Made by a program: the position numbers and the translations under genes. Below the pieces are notes generated by a model. The model did no database searches. It was not told where the DNA came from and saw only the letters and a list, made by a program, of their open reading frames with translations. A stretch of DNA of 64,000 nt from Rhodobiaceae bacterium. GTDB taxonomy: Bacteria > Pseudomonadota > Alphaproteobacteria > RS24. Shown here piece by piece: positions 40,899-51,674 of this stretch. Within the stretch, counting starts at the first letter, position 1; the number at the start of each line of letters is the position of its first letter. The stretch is from contig JABHDF010000067.1 in assembly GCA_018673175.1 (NCBI GenBank), positions 1 through 64,000 on the forward strand, written 5' to 3'.

Positions 40899-43082
40899 TT
40901 ACAAGAAGCTATAGGGGTCAATATCCACCGAAAGCCGCACAGACCCTCGGGTTTTTATAGGCGCAAGCCATTGACCGATATAGGCCTGCATCGGCGCATT
41001 TTTAGGCCCTTTGAGCAAAAACCGAAAGCGATATCGATTGCGGATACGCGCAATCGGAGCCGGCGCCGGCCCCAGCACGCGAATATCGCTGTGAACCGGC
41101 ATTTTACTGGCCAAATCGCGCACGAAAGCCAGGGCTTCATTGGGGTCGGTAGCCGAGATAATCAGCGCCGCCAATCGGCCATAGGGCGGCATGCCGGCAA
41201 TCTCGCGCGACAAAACTTCGCGGGTGAAAAACCCATCGCGATCGCCCGCCGCCAACGCCTGCAAAACCGGATGCTCGGGCATATGGGTTTGCAACATAGC
41301 AAACCCTTCCGCCTCGGCGGAGCGTCCCGAGCGGCCTGCCACTTGGCTTAACAATTGATAGGTGCGCTCGGCGGCGCGTAAATCGCCATTGCCGAGGCCG
41401 AGGTCGGCATCGACCACGCCGACAAAACTAAGCTTGGGAAAATGGTGCCCTTTGGCCACAATTTGCGTGCCGACAATAATATCCGCCTCCCCTTTGGCAA
41501 TCTGTTGGATGGTATCGCGCAAGGCTTGCGTGCCGCCTGCCATATCAGAGGATAAAATAACCGTGCGGGCTTGCGGGAAATGGCCAATGATCTCTTCCGT
41601 TATGCGCTCGACGCCGGGGCCGCAAGCCGCCAATTTATCGGGTTCCTTGCAGTGTGTGCAGACATCGGGTACGGGCTCGAGATGGCCGCAATGATGGCAC
41701 TGCAATTGTTTGCGGAAGCGGTGTTCTACCATCCACGAATCGCAATCGGGGCAAGCGTAGCGATGGCCACAGCCACGGCACAAAGTTAGCGGCGCATAGC
41801 CGCGACGGTTTAAAAACAATAGCGCTTGCTCGCCGCGCTCGAGCGCCGCGCCAACGCTGGCCAGCATTTCGGGCACCATCCAAGCGCCGCGCGGCGGGGG
41901 GCTGGCGCGCATATCGACCAATTGCATTTTCGGCATGGAAGCGCCGCCATGGCGCGAGGCCAATTTATGCGTCTCGTAGCGCCCCTCGCTCGCGTTGACA
42001 TAGCTTTCCAAAGACGGCGTGGCCGATGATAAAATGACGGGACACGCAGCGAGGCGCGCGCGCACCACCGACATATCGCGGGCGTTATAAATCACCCCAT
42101 CTTCTTGCTTGAAGCCGCCATCATGTTCTTCATCGACAATGATGACGCCCAAATCTTGCCATGGCAAAAACAAAGCCGAGCGCGCGCCAACCAAAACTTG
42201 CACGCGCCCCTCGGCAATTTCACGCCACGTCCGGCGCCGCTCGCTGGGGCCAAGGCCCGAGTGCCATAAGGCTGGCGCACAGCCAAAACGCGCTTCGAAA
42301 CGCTCCAAGAATTGCGTCGTCAGCGAGATTTCGGGCAGCAGAATGAGCGCCTGACGGTTTTCCCGCAAGGCCTGGGCGATGGCCTCAAAATAAACCTCGG
42401 TTTTGCCAGAGCCGGTCACGCCGTCCAGCAAATGCGTGGTGAAACTTCGCTCGCCCACAGCCGCGCTTAAATCTTTTGTGACGATTTTTTGGTCGCCAGA
42501 AAAGCTGCGAATCAAATGGTCGGGGTCTGGCTGGGCGAAAGCTTTATGGCCGGGCAAGTTATAGGTCTGCAAAAAACCGCCCTGCAAAAGCCCCTTGATA
42601 ACCGAGGCGCTGACTTTGGCTTCGCGCGCCAAATCGGGGCTGGTGAGCCCCATGCCTTCGGGCAGCTGTGCCAGAGCTTCGAACACGCGGGTGCGCGCTG
42701 AGGTCATTTTATCCGGGCGTTGCGAACTGGCGCGATAGGCCAGCAGCGGCTTGGCTGGCTCAAATGCCGTTGGCACGCGCATCACTTGGCGCAATACCGA
42801 ACCCGGCGGCGACATAACATAGGCGGCCACCCAATCAACGAATTCGCGCAATTGTTCAGACAGCGCTGGCACGTCGAGAAGCTCGACAATAGATTTTATT
42901 TTCTTTGGCTCAAGGTCGCCCTCCCCCAAAGTTCTGGGCGCCTGCCAGACCACCCCATTGACGCGGCGCGGCCCCAAGGGCACGCGCACGAAATCTCCGA
43001 CACGCACGCTCATATTGGGCGGCACGGCGTAATCATATGGCCCCGGAAGGCCAAGGGGAATCAGCACGGAAACAATTTGCAT
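40899..43082 (-). CDS. priA: Primosomal protein N' (replication restart helicase)
   Basis: This is a 727-residue superfamily 2 helicase. The N-terminal 3'-DNA-binding domain has VRVPLGPRRVNGVVW. The Walker A motif is LLDGVTGSGKTEVYF and DEEH is the Walker B. The zinc-binding region contains CRGCGHRYACPDCD and CHHC/CTHC pairs. It reloads the replisome at stalled forks. Upstream of the atp operon on the same strand and divergent from fsa, as in many alphaproteobacteria. Confidence 0.97.
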   Translation of the reverse strand: MQIVSVLIPLGLPGPYDYAVPPNMSVRVGDFVRVPLGPRRVNGVVWQAPRTLGEGDLEPKKIKSIVELLDVPALSEQLREFVDWVAAYVMSPPGSVLRQVMRVPTAFEPAKPLLAYRASSQRPDKMTSARTRVFEALAQLPEGMGLTSPDLAREAKVSASVIKGLLQGGFLQTYNLPGHKAFAQPDPDHLIRSFSGDQKIVTKDLSAAVGERSFTTHLLDGVTGSGKTEVYFEAIAQALRENRQALILLPEISLTTQFLERFEARFGCAPALWHSGLGPSERRRTWREIAEGRVQVLVGARSALFLPWQDLGVIIVDEEHDGGFKQEDGVIYNARDMSVVRARLAACPVILSSATPSLESYVNASEGRYETHKLASRHGGASMPKMQLVDMRASPPPRGAWMVPEMLASVGAALERGEQALLFLNRRGYAPLTLCRGCGHRYACPDCDSWMVEHRFRKQLQCHHCGHLEPVPDVCTHCKEPDKLAACGPGVERITEEIIGHFPQARTVILSSDMAGGTQALRDTIQQIAKGEADIIVGTQIVAKGHHFPKLSFVGVVDADLGLGNGDLRAAERTYQLLSQVAGRSGRSAEAEGFAMLQTHMPEHPVLQALAAGDRDGFFTREVLSREIAGMPPYGRLAALIISATDPNEALAFVRDLASKMPVHSDIRVLGPAPAPIARIRNRYRFRFLLKGPKNAPMQAYIGQWLAPIKTRGSVRLSVDIDPYSFL

Positions 43083-43216
43083 GGCCGCAGTTTCTTACAA
43101 TGGTTGGCAAATGGCAAGCGGGGCAAAAGACGCGGCTGGGAAGCCTCGTGCCCCCAAAGCCTCTTGCAGAATAGCAAGCAGTCAGGCATTTTAAACAGCA
43201 TACACAGGAGAGCCAA

Positions 43217-43873
43217 ATGCAGTTTTTTGTCGATAGCGCCGATTTACAGGCCATTAAAGACCTTGCCGACACGGGCATGGTGGACGGGGTAACCACCAAT
43301 CCATCGCTGGTAGCGAAATCGGGACAAGATTTCAAAACGCTGATTGCCGAGATTTGCGACCTCGTGCCAGGCCCCGTCTCAGCCGAAGTCACCGCGCTAG
43401 ACGCCGAGGCCATGCTGAGCGAAGCCGATGAGCTGCTGGCGATTGCCGAGAATGTTTGCATTAAAGTGCCGCTGACCTGGGACGGGCTAAAAGCCACGCG
43501 CCAGCTGGCGGACCGTGGCAAAAAAGTAAATGTCACTTTGTGCTTTTCAGCCAATCAAGCTTTGCTGGCCGCCAAAGCGGGCGCGGCCTATATTTCGCCT
43601 TTTGTGGGGCGTCTCGATGATATTGGCGCCGATGGCATGGGGCTGATATCCGACATTCGCCAAATTTATGACAATTACCCTGACCTTGAGACTGAGATTC
43701 TGGTGGCCTCCGTTCGAAGCCCCGAGCATATGCGCGCGGCCGCCCTTATCGGGGCCGATGTGGCAACCCTGCCGCCAGAAGTTTTATGCTCGCTCATCGC
43801 CCATCCGCTGACCGACAAAGGGCTCGATGCGTTCCTCGCCGATTGGAAAAAAACGGGTCAATCGATTGCCTAA
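43217..43873 (+). CDS. fsa: Fructose-6-phosphate aldolase / small transaldolase
   Basis: This is a 218-residue protein of the MipB/TalC family. The N-terminus [20 protein letters not shown] and [15 protein letters not shown] are diagnostic, and the Schiff-base Lys is in [10 protein letters not shown] near residue 88. Family members of this length work either as transaldolase in the pentose phosphate route or as F6P aldolase; sequence alone does not decide. AGGAGAG is five bases before the ATG. It is followed 18 bases later by xerC. Confidence 0.92.
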   Translation: MQFFVDSADLQAIKDLADTGMVDGVTTNPSLVAKSGQDFKTLIAEICDLVPGPVSAEVTALDAEAMLSEADELLAIAENVCIKVPLTWDGLKATRQLADRGKKVNVTLCFSANQALLAAKAGAAYISPFVGRLDDIGADGMGLISDIRQIYDNYPDLETEILVASVRSPEHMRAAALIGADVATLPPEVLCSLIAHPLTDKGLDAFLADWKKTGQSIA

Positions 43874-43891
43874 ACAGGCACCGCTAAAATC

Positions 43892-44842
43892 ATGAGGGGC
43901 GCGTTTGAAGAACTGGCCTTGGCCGAAGATTTACGCGAGCCACTGGCGCGGTGGACGCAAAGCCTAAAAGACCAAGCCCGTGTGAGCCCCCATACGTTGG
44001 AAGCCTATGCGCGCGATATGCGCCAGTTTTTAGCCTTTATGGTGACGCACCAAGGCGGGCGGTTAGAGCTGGCTTTTTTTGCCACGGTGAAATTACGCGA
44101 TTTGCGGGCCTTCATGGCGGCGCGACGCGAGCAAGGCGCATCCAGCCGTTCGCTGTTGCGCGGCCTGTCGGGAGTTCGAAGTTTCGTCGTCTATTTGACC
44201 GCCCAAGACATAACCACCAGCGAGGCCTTTGGCTTATTGAACCCGCCCAAAGCCAAAAAAAGCCTGCCGCGCCCGGTGGCAGTCGACGATGCTTTGCAAC
44301 TTTTGCAATTGGCCTTGGTGAGCCCAAAAGAGCCTTGGGTGGGCTTGCGCGATGGCGCGCTTTTGGCGCTTTTATATGGCGCTGGCCTTCGCATTTCAGA
44401 AGCCCTAAGCCTAACCCGCGCGGACTTGCCCGAAGACGCAGAGGCGGGGCTTCGGGTGATGGGCAAAGGTGGGAAACTGCGCGATGTGCCGCTGCTGCCG
44501 ATAATGCACAAAGCGCTGCTGGATTACATGCAAGCCGCTCCCTTTGATATGCGGGCGCAAGAGCCATTGTTTCGCGGCAAGCGCGGCGGCGTTCTATCGG
44601 CACGCCAAGCGCAAATGATGGTGGCGGGTTTGCGCCGCACCCTCAACTTGCCAGACACGGTGACGCCGCATGCTTTGCGCCATAGTTTCGCAACGCATTT
44701 GCTGGCGGCAGGGGGCGACCTGCGCACCATTCAAGAATTGCTGGGTCATGCGCAATTAAGCTCGACGCAGATTTATACCGAGGTCGACGCCAATGCTTTG
44801 ATGGAAGTTTATGATAAAGCCCATCCCCGCGCTAAGAATTAG
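43892..44842 (+). CDS. xerC: Tyrosine recombinase XerC
   Basis: The 316-residue recombinase resolves chromosome dimers at dif with its partner. A SAM-like N-terminal domain spans residues 10-100. The catalytic domain shows Arg in YGAGLRISEAL, His-x-x-Arg in HALRHSFATHLL, His in LLGHAQLSSTQIYTEVD and the nucleophilic Tyr in that motif. XerC rather than XerD is inferred from the context next to priA/fsa and from its length. Its last codons (AAG AAT and the TAG) form the first copy of a 24-bp repeat array. Confidence 0.93.
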   Translation: MRGAFEELALAEDLREPLARWTQSLKDQARVSPHTLEAYARDMRQFLAFMVTHQGGRLELAFFATVKLRDLRAFMAARREQGASSRSLLRGLSGVRSFVVYLTAQDITTSEAFGLLNPPKAKKSLPRPVAVDDALQLLQLALVSPKEPWVGLRDGALLALLYGAGLRISEALSLTRADLPEDAEAGLRVMGKGGKLRDVPLLPIMHKALLDYMQAAPFDMRAQEPLFRGKRGGVLSARQAQMMVAGLRRTLNLPDTVTPHALRHSFATHLLAAGGDLRTIQELLGHAQLSSTQIYTEVDANALMEVYDKAHPRAKN

Positions 44843-44955
44843 CGCCAAGAAAGAGCTAAGACTTAGCGCCAAGAAAGAGCTAAGACTTAGCGCCAAGAAG
44901 GAGCTAAGAATTAGCGCCAAGAAGGAGCTAAGAATTAGCGCCAGAAAAAGAGCTA
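44831..44955. repeat. Five-copy 24-bp tandem repeat between convergent xerC and lpdA
   Basis: Units at 44831-44854, 44855-44878, 44879-44902, 44903-44926 and 44927-44951 all start GCTAAGAATTAGCGCC or GCTAAGACTTAGCGCC and differ at few positions; the fifth is 25 bases. Each unit contains a dyad (GCTAAG-A-CTTAGC, or GCTAA/TTAGC). The first unit includes the xerC stop codon and a truncated sixth GCTA overlaps the lpdA stop. The array fills the whole gap and could act as a set of weak terminators. Confidence 0.9.
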
Positions 44956-46374
44956 CATGTGGAGGGCGCGACCATCGACCGCCAAGGCAGCCTCTTTCAC
45001 GGCTTCGGTAAGCGTGGGATGTGCATGGCAGGTGCGCGCGATATCTTCGGCACTGGCAGAGAACTCCATCGCCACCGCCGCCTCGGCAATCATATCGCCA
45101 GCCTGTGCGCCCAAAATATGAACGCCCAAGACTTTGTCGGTTGCAGCATCGGCCAGGATTTTCACGAAACCGTCAGTGGTGCCATTTACTTTGGCGCGAC
45201 CATTGGCGGTGAACGGAAACTTGCCGACTTTATACTCAATGCCTGCGTCCTTCAGCTCTTCTTCGCTTTTGCCAACCCAAGCCACTTCGGGGGCCGTGTA
45301 GATGACGCCCGGAATGACATCATAATTCACATGAGACGGTTTGCCGGCCAAATGTTCGGCCAAGGCAACGCCCTCGTCTTCGGCTTTATGCGCCAGCATC
45401 GGTCCCGCAATCACATCGCCAATGGCGTAAATGCCGTCGACATTGGTTTTAAAATGCGCGTCCGTTTCAATGCGACCCGCGCCATCGCGCGTTACGCCAA
45501 CCGCTTCCAGGCCGAGGCCTTGCGTGAATGGGCGCCGCCCGATGGAGACCAAGACGCGGTCTGCCGTAAGCGTTTCTTCTTCCGCATCACCAGAGCCAGA
45601 GCTAGAGGCGGGCACGAGGGTTAATTTGGCCGAAGCCTTTAAAGCCTTAGCGCCCGTAACTTTTTTGCCGAGCTTGAATTGAATGCCCTGTTTTTTCAAA
45701 ACCCGCTGAAAGTTTTTCGCCAAATCAGCATCGACCCCAGGCGTGATGCGGTCGAGATATTCCACCACCGTCACTTCCGCGCCCAAACGGCGCCAGACCG
45801 AGCCCAACTCCAGCCCAATAATACCAGCCCCCACAATCGCCAAATGTTTTGGCACGGCGTCAAAAGAAAGCGCGCCGGTCGAGGAGACAATGCGGTCTTC
45901 GTCAATTTCAATTCCTGGCAAAGGTGTGACTTCGGAGCCCGTGGCAATGACGATGTTTTTCGCGCTCACCTGACGCGTGCCGCCGTCGAGCAAAGCCACG
46001 TCCATTTTTCCGGGCGCGGTCAAGGTCGCTGCGCCTTTAATTTCTTCCACTTTGTTTTTCTTCAAAAGAAAGCTCACGCCTTGCGTATTGCCATCAATGC
46101 CCGACTGCTTATAGCCCATCATTTTTTCAAGATCGAGTTTGACCGAGCCAAGTTTAATACCCATGTCGCCCGCGTGTTGGGCTTCGGCAAAAACTTGTGA
46201 GGCGTGCAATAGCGCTTTCGAGGGAATGCAGCCGACGTTCAAACAGGTGCCCCCTGGCTCGCCGCGTTTGTCGATACAGGCGGTTTTCAAACCCAGTTGT
46301 GCGGCGCGCAAAGCGCAGACATAGCCGCCAGGTCCGGCGCCGATGATGACAAGATCGAAACTATCGTCGCTCAT
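44953..46374 (-). CDS. lpdA: Dihydrolipoyl dehydrogenase (E3)
   Basis: This is a 473-residue flavoprotein disulfide reductase. FAD-binding [20 protein letters not shown] is at the N-terminus. The redox disulfide is in [13 protein letters not shown] (Cys near 44 and 49), the NAD-binding motif is [15 protein letters not shown], and the C-terminal His-Glu is in HAHPTLTEA. As last gene after sucB it serves the 2-oxoglutarate dehydrogenase complex. Confidence 0.97.
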   Translation of the reverse strand: MSDDSFDLVIIGAGPGGYVCALRAAQLGLKTACIDKRGEPGGTCLNVGCIPSKALLHASQVFAEAQHAGDMGIKLGSVKLDLEKMMGYKQSGIDGNTQGVSFLLKKNKVEEIKGAATLTAPGKMDVALLDGGTRQVSAKNIVIATGSEVTPLPGIEIDEDRIVSSTGALSFDAVPKHLAIVGAGIIGLELGSVWRRLGAEVTVVEYLDRITPGVDADLAKNFQRVLKKQGIQFKLGKKVTGAKALKASAKLTLVPASSSGSGDAEEETLTADRVLVSIGRRPFTQGLGLEAVGVTRDGAGRIETDAHFKTNVDGIYAIGDVIAGPMLAHKAEDEGVALAEHLAGKPSHVNYDVIPGVIYTAPEVAWVGKSEEELKDAGIEYKVGKFPFTANGRAKVNGTTDGFVKILADAATDKVLGVHILGAQAGDMIAEAAVAMEFSASAEDIARTCHAHPTLTEAVKEAALAVDGRALHM

Positions 46375-46401
46375 GCGTGTTTCCTCATTATTGAAATCGA
46401 A

Positions 46402-47673
46402 TTAAATATCCAGCAGCATTCGCTCTGGGTTTTCCAAACATTCTTTCACCCGCACCAGAAAGGTTACCGCCTCTTTGCCATCGACAATGCGGTGGTCATA
46501 AGACAGGGCGAGATACATCATCGGACGAATTTTAATCTCGCCATCGACAACCACCGGGCGATCTTGAATTTTATGAATACCCAGAATGCCCGACTGCGGC
46601 GTGTTCAAAATCGGCGTGCTCATCAAGGAGCCGTAGACGCCCCCATTGGACAAGGTAAACGTGCCGCCTTGCAAATCGGCAATGCCCAATTTGCCATCGC
46701 GCGCTTTTACGCCATAGCCGGCAATCGCCAATTCAATTTCCGCCAAATTCATTTTTTGCACATCGCGCACCACAGGCACCACGAGGCCTTTTTCGGTGCC
46801 CACAGCGACGCCCATATTGACGAATTTTTTATAGACCAGTTCATCGCCTTGAATTTCCGCGTTGACCGCTGGAATTTCACTCAAGGCTGTTACACAGGCG
46901 CGGACAAAAAAGCTCATGAAGCCAAGACGCGCACCGTATTTTTTCTCGAATAGGTCTTTATAGCTGCGCCGCAATTCCATCAAGGCGCCCATATCCACTT
47001 CGTTGAAAGTGGTCAATTGGGCGGCTGTGTTTTGGCTTTCCTTCAAACGCGCCGCAATGGTTTTGCGCAGACGGGTCATCTTCACCCGCTCTTCACCGGC
47101 CGAAGGATCGGCCATCGGGGCGGGCGTCGTTGGCATTGGGCTGGCAGGTGGGCTCGTGGGTGGGTGGGCAGATGCGCTTGCTGGCGTGGCGCCTTTGGCC
47201 GCGTTCATGGCATCTTCTTTGGTCAAGCGACCAGCTTTTCCCGTGCCCGAAATATCAGCCGGGTTCAGCCCGTGTTCTTCCACCACACGGCGCACCGCTG
47301 GCGATAGATCGGAGGTATCGGGTGCACCAACAGGCGTTGCAACTGGCGCAGGCGTGGAGACTTCTGGCGCAGGCGCGGCGGCTTCAGGGCTTGGTGTTGC
47401 AGGCGAAGCAGGCGCTGGCGTTGCGGCGGCTCCCGAGCCTTCGCCAAGCGTGCCGAGAAGCGCGCCGACTTCTACTGTGTCGCCTTCATTCACCATAACC
47501 TCAGACAAGACACCCGCCGATTGTGCTGGCACCTCGATGGTCACCTTATCGGTTTCCAACTCACAAAGCGGCTCGTCGACAGCTACTGTATCACCTGGTT
47601 TTTTATACCATTGTGCGATGGTCGCTTCGGTAATGGACTCGCCTAATTCTGGGACGCGAATTTCATTGGACAT
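46402..47673 (-). CDS. sucB: 2-oxoglutarate dehydrogenase E2, dihydrolipoyl succinyltransferase
   Basis: This is a 423-residue protein. The lipoyl domain carries the lipoylated Lys in [13 protein letters not shown] (about residue 43). It is followed by an Ala/Pro-rich linker and the E3-binding domain [20 protein letters not shown] second linker and the catalytic domain with [13 protein letters not shown] complete it. Lies between sucA and lpdA with about 20-27 base gaps. Confidence 0.97.
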   Translation of the reverse strand: MSNEIRVPELGESITEATIAQWYKKPGDTVAVDEPLCELETDKVTIEVPAQSAGVLSEVMVNEGDTVEVGALLGTLGEGSGAAATPAPASPATPSPEAAAPAPEVSTPAPVATPVGAPDTSDLSPAVRRVVEEHGLNPADISGTGKAGRLTKEDAMNAAKGATPASASAHPPTSPPASPMPTTPAPMADPSAGEERVKMTRLRKTIAARLKESQNTAAQLTTFNEVDMGALMELRRSYKDLFEKKYGARLGFMSFFVRACVTALSEIPAVNAEIQGDELVYKKFVNMGVAVGTEKGLVVPVVRDVQKMNLAEIELAIAGYGVKARDGKLGIADLQGGTFTLSNGGVYGSLMSTPILNTPQSGILGIHKIQDRPVVVDGEIKIRPMMYLALSYDHRIVDGKEAVTFLVRVKECLENPERMLLDI

Positions 47674-47694
47674 AGGGGTCTCCGCTCTCTCTAT

Positions 47695-50688
47695 CTAGTC
47701 TAGAGGATCAATGAGAGCGCTTTGCAAAAACGCATCGCGCTGTTTTAGGTGGCGGCTCATTTGGCCCGTGGCCGTCGAGGCGGCCGCCGCTCGACCTGCA
47801 TAGGCAGGGCGCGTATGGGTCGCGCTCAAGGTTTTCAAAACATTTTCAATCTCAGCTTCGATAAAGCTCCACGCGCCCATATTGCGTGGCTCTTCTTGGC
47901 ACCACACCATTTGTGCATGGGCATAGGGTTCTAATTCCGCCAAAAGAGGCCCAACCGGCACGGGGTATAATTGCTCCACCCGCATGATGTAAACATCCTC
48001 AATGCCAGCAGCATCGCGCGCTTCCAGCAAATCGAAATAGACTTTACCCGAACATAAAATGACGCGGCGCATTTTCTCAGGCGCCACAAGGCCGCCTTCT
48101 AAGCGCGCGTCTTTATCGTCCCATAAAACGCGGTGGAACGACGAGCCAGCTTCCATTTCGGCCAGCGTGGAAACGCATTTTTTATGCCGCAACAAAGACT
48201 TCGGCGTCATTAAAATAAGCGGTTTGCGGAAATTACGCTTTTGCTGGCGCCGCAAAATATGGAAATAATTGGCAGGCGTCGTGCAATTGGCCACCTGCAT
48301 ATTTTCTTCGGCACACAGCTGCAAATAGCGTTCGAGGCGCGCCGAGGAATGCTCCGGCCCCTGCCCTTCATAGCCATGCGGCAATAACATCACCAGACCC
48401 GACATGCGCAGCCATTTAATCTCGCCCGAGGCGATAAATTGGTCGACAAGAACTTGGGCGCCATTGGCAAAATCACCAAATTGCGCTTCCCATAACACCA
48501 GCGTATTCGGGTCGGCCAAAGAGTAGCCATATTCAAAACCCAAAACCGCCACTTCCGACAGCATGGAATTGATCACTTCGAAAAGCGCCTGCTCTTCGCG
48601 GATATATTTTAGCGGCTTATAGCGGCGCTCGGTTTTTTGGTCGATCCAAGAGGAATGACGCTGCGAGAAAGTTCCGCGCTCACTATCTTGGCCCGACAAG
48701 CGCACGGTATTATTTTCTAAAACCAGAGACCCAAAAGCCAGCGCTTCAGCAGTGGCCCAATCAAAGCCCTCGCCGCTGGCAAACATTTCATCTTTGGCCT
48801 TGAGCTGGCGAACCAGCGCGCGGTGCAAATTAAAGCCCTCGGGCACGCGGGTCAGGCCGCGGCCAATTTCCAATAGTACATCTCGTTCGACACCGGTTTC
48901 AGCCCGAACAAATTCACGACGCTTTTGCTGAAGCCCAGACCATTTACCATCCAGCCAATCGGCCTTGTCTGGACGATACGTATTGGCGGCTTCGAAAGCC
49001 TCATCCAATGTGGCGCGATAGCTGGCGCGGGCCGTCTCAATGCCCGTCTCGTCGAGCAGGCCTTCGGTTTGCAGGCGCGTGCCATATTTTTGCACGATGG
49101 TTTCATGCTGCTTAATTTTGGCATACATGGTCGGCTGCGTGAACGCTGGCTCATCGCCTTCATTATGGCCATAGCGGCGATAGCAGAACATATCAATGAC
49201 CACAGGCTTTTGGAATTTCTGACGAAACTCGGTTGCCACTTTGGCGGCAAAAACCACGGCCTCTGGGTCATCGCCATTGACGTGAAAAATTGGCGCTTCC
49301 ACCATTTTTGCCACATCCGACGGATACGGCGACGAGCGCGAGAACCGCGGGTTGGTGGTGAAGCCAATTTGATTGTTCACAATAAAATGTATAGAGCCGC
49401 CCGACTTATGCCCGATGAGCCCCGACAATCCCAAGCATTCCGCGACAATGCCTTGGCCGGCAAAAGCCGCATCCCCGTGCAATAGCAGCGGAATGACTTT
49501 GGTCCGATCGGCCAAGGCGCGCGGGTTGGCTTTAAATTGATCTTGCTTGGCACGCGCCTTGCCCAGCACCACAGGATCTACGGCTTCCAGATGCGACGGA
49601 TTGGGCGAGAGCGACAGATGCACTTTATTGCCGTCAAATTCGCGGTCTGAAGAGGCGCCGAGGTGATATTTCACATCGCCCGAGCCTTCAATATCTTCTG
49701 GATTGGCCGAGCCACCTTTAAACTCATGGAACAGAGCTTCAAACGGCTTGCCCATCACATTGGTTAACACGTTCAAACGGCCGCGATGCGGCATGCCGAA
49801 AAGAATTTCTTCGACGCCCAGATTGCCCCCGCGCTTGATGATTTGCTCCAAGGCGGGAATCATCGCCTCGCCGCCATCCAGCCCAAAACGTTTGGTGCCG
49901 GTATATTTGACGTCGATAAATTTCTCGAGGCCTTCGGCTTCGACCAGTTTTTGGAAAATCGCCAATTTACCTTGTTTGGTAAAGGCAATTTCTTTATCGG
50001 GTCCCTCGATGCGCTCTTGCAGCCACGCTTTTTCTTCTGGGTCGGAAATATGCATGAATTCTAGGGCCACGGTGCCGCAATAGGTGCGGTGCAAAATTTC
50101 TAACATCTCGCGGATGGTCGCGGTCTCTAGGCCCAGCACGAAATCGATGAAAATCGGCCGATCGAAATCAGCCTCGGTAAAGCCATAAGAGGTAGGGTCT
50201 AACTCTGGGTGCGAGCCCGGAGGCTCAATGCCGAGCGGGTCTAAATCAGCGGCCAAATGACCGCGAAACCGATAGGCGCGGATCATCATAATGGCGCGCA
50301 CACTATCTAGCGTGGCGGCGCGAACGTCCGCCTCATTGGAGATGCGCGAAGAAAGCTCGGCGCCCAAACGATCGGGCGATGGCAAGTCGTCGACAAGCTC
50401 GCTTGGCCAATTCGCATCCAGGGCCGAGGTCAGCTCGCCATTGATGGCAGGGGGCCAGTCTTCGCGCTGCCAACTTGGCACATTTGGCACATGGGGCGCA
50501 GGCGCCGGCTCACCGGCTTCCATGGCCGCAAAATAGGCGCCCCACTCGGCTTCGAGAGAGGTGTCGCCAGCCTTATAGCGGGCGTAAACTTGTTCAAGGT
50601 ATAAGACGTTGGAGCCGTCCAACAGGCTTTCGGAAAAGCTCTGCGATGCGGTGTTGGTGTTATTTGAAACTGATGTTTCTTTAGACAT
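47695..50688 (-). CDS. sucA: 2-oxoglutarate dehydrogenase E1
   Basis: The 997-residue thiamin-diphosphate enzyme has the TPP-binding region GDAAFAGQGIVAECLGLSGL, and HRGRLNVLTNVMGKP and the DMFCYRRYGHNEGDEPAFTQ segment are hallmark. The N-terminus has the QSFSESLLDGSNVLYLEQVY anchor for E2. Start chosen at ATG 50688, preceded by GGAAG, rather than the TTG two codons earlier. It is the entry reaction of the complex. Confidence 0.97.
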   Translation of the reverse strand: MSKETSVSNNTNTASQSFSESLLDGSNVLYLEQVYARYKAGDTSLEAEWGAYFAAMEAGEPAPAPHVPNVPSWQREDWPPAINGELTSALDANWPSELVDDLPSPDRLGAELSSRISNEADVRAATLDSVRAIMMIRAYRFRGHLAADLDPLGIEPPGSHPELDPTSYGFTEADFDRPIFIDFVLGLETATIREMLEILHRTYCGTVALEFMHISDPEEKAWLQERIEGPDKEIAFTKQGKLAIFQKLVEAEGLEKFIDVKYTGTKRFGLDGGEAMIPALEQIIKRGGNLGVEEILFGMPHRGRLNVLTNVMGKPFEALFHEFKGGSANPEDIEGSGDVKYHLGASSDREFDGNKVHLSLSPNPSHLEAVDPVVLGKARAKQDQFKANPRALADRTKVIPLLLHGDAAFAGQGIVAECLGLSGLIGHKSGGSIHFIVNNQIGFTTNPRFSRSSPYPSDVAKMVEAPIFHVNGDDPEAVVFAAKVATEFRQKFQKPVVIDMFCYRRYGHNEGDEPAFTQPTMYAKIKQHETIVQKYGTRLQTEGLLDETGIETARASYRATLDEAFEAANTYRPDKADWLDGKWSGLQQKRREFVRAETGVERDVLLEIGRGLTRVPEGFNLHRALVRQLKAKDEMFASGEGFDWATAEALAFGSLVLENNTVRLSGQDSERGTFSQRHSSWIDQKTERRYKPLKYIREEQALFEVINSMLSEVAVLGFEYGYSLADPNTLVLWEAQFGDFANGAQVLVDQFIASGEIKWLRMSGLVMLLPHGYEGQGPEHSSARLERYLQLCAEENMQVANCTTPANYFHILRRQQKRNFRKPLILMTPKSLLRHKKCVSTLAEMEAGSSFHRVLWDDKDARLEGGLVAPEKMRRVILCSGKVYFDLLEARDAAGIEDVYIMRVEQLYPVPVGPLLAELEPYAHAQMVWCQEEPRNMGAWSFIEAEIENVLKTLSATHTRPAYAGRAAAASTATGQMSRHLKQRDAFLQSALIDPLD

Positions 50689-50798
50689 CTTCAACTTCCG
50701 ATTTAACTCTGAATTACATTAGCCGAGTGTTTCGACTTAAGCCATTCCTTTATATAGGGCTTTTGCCGGCACCCTCAAAGGGTGCCGGCAAAAAATAT

Positions 50799-51674
50799 TT
50801 AGGCGCCCAAAACCTCAACCAATGTTGTGCCTAGCGAAGCTGGTGAAGGCGAAACGGTAATGCCTGCCGAACGCATGGCCTCCATTTTGTCTTCGGCGCC
50901 ACCTTTGCCGCCCGCGATAATCGCGCCAGCGTGGCCCATACGCCGTCCCGGAGGGGCTGTAACGCCTGCAATAAAGCCGACCATAGGCTTCTTCACTTTC
51001 GACGCTTTCAAAAACTCCGCCGCTTCTTCTTCAGCCGAGCCGCCAATTTCGCCGATCATGATGATGCTTTCGGTTTCGTCATCGCCGAGGAACATGTCCA
51101 AGCAATCAATGAAATTCGTGCCATTGACGGGGTCACCGCCGATGCCGATACAGGTCGATTGGCCCAGACCCGCAGCCGTGGTTTGAGCCACAGCTTCATA
51201 AGTCAATGTGCCCGAACGCGACACAATGCCAACCGAGCCACGACGGTGAATGTGACCAGGCATAATGCCAATTTTGCATTCGCCAGGGGTAATCACACCG
51301 GGGCAATTGGGGCCGACAAGGCGCGTATTCGAGCCGTCCAGCGCGCGCTTCACACGCATCATATCGGTCACCGGAATGCCTTCGGTAATGCAAACGGCAA
51401 GCTCGATGCCCGCTTCAATGGCTTCCAAAATAGCATCGGCTGCAAAAGGTGGCGGCACGTAAATCGCCGACGCGGTCGCGCCGGTTTTTTCAACCGCCGC
51501 ACCGACGGTGTCAAACACTGGCAAATCCAAATGGCTTGAGCCACCGCGACCTGGCGTGACGCCGCCGACCATTTTCGTGCCGTAAGCAATCGCTTGTTCG
51601 GAGTGGAAAGTACCTTGGCTACCCGTGAACCCTTGGCAAATTACTTTGGTGTCTTTGTTGACCAATACAGACAT
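50799..51674 (-). CDS. sucD: Succinyl-CoA synthetase alpha subunit
   Basis: The 291-residue CoA-binding subunit begins [20 protein letters not shown]. The active-site His to be phosphorylated is in [20 protein letters not shown] near residue 247. Its ATG shares a base with the sucC TAA. 110 bases separate it from sucA; an inverted GGGTGCCGGCA/TGCCGGCACCC pair lies just after its stop (50766-50791), possibly an attenuating structure. Confidence 0.98.
   Translation of the reverse strand: MSVLVNKDTKVICQGFTGSQGTFHSEQAIAYGTKMVGGVTPGRGGSSHLDLPVFDTVGAAVEKTGATASAIYVPPPFAADAILEAIEAGIELAVCITEGIPVTDMMRVKRALDGSNTRLVGPNCPGVITPGECKIGIMPGHIHRRGSVGIVSRSGTLTYEAVAQTTAAGLGQSTCIGIGGDPVNGTNFIDCLDMFLGDDETESIIMIGEIGGSAEEEAAEFLKASKVKKPMVGFIAGVTAPPGRRMGHAGAIIAGGKGGAEDKMEAMRSAGITVSPSPASLGTTLVEVLGA

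Noticed and set aside
44831..44955. CRISPR array
   Set aside because: The 24-bp units are directly adjacent with no spacers and no cas genes are present.
44811..45011. 66-codon frame translating the 24-bp array as eight-residue repeats (SAKKELRL)
   Set aside because: The repetitive peptide is a by-product of the tandem DNA repeat. The frame starts inside xerC and runs into lpdA, with no ribosome-binding site.
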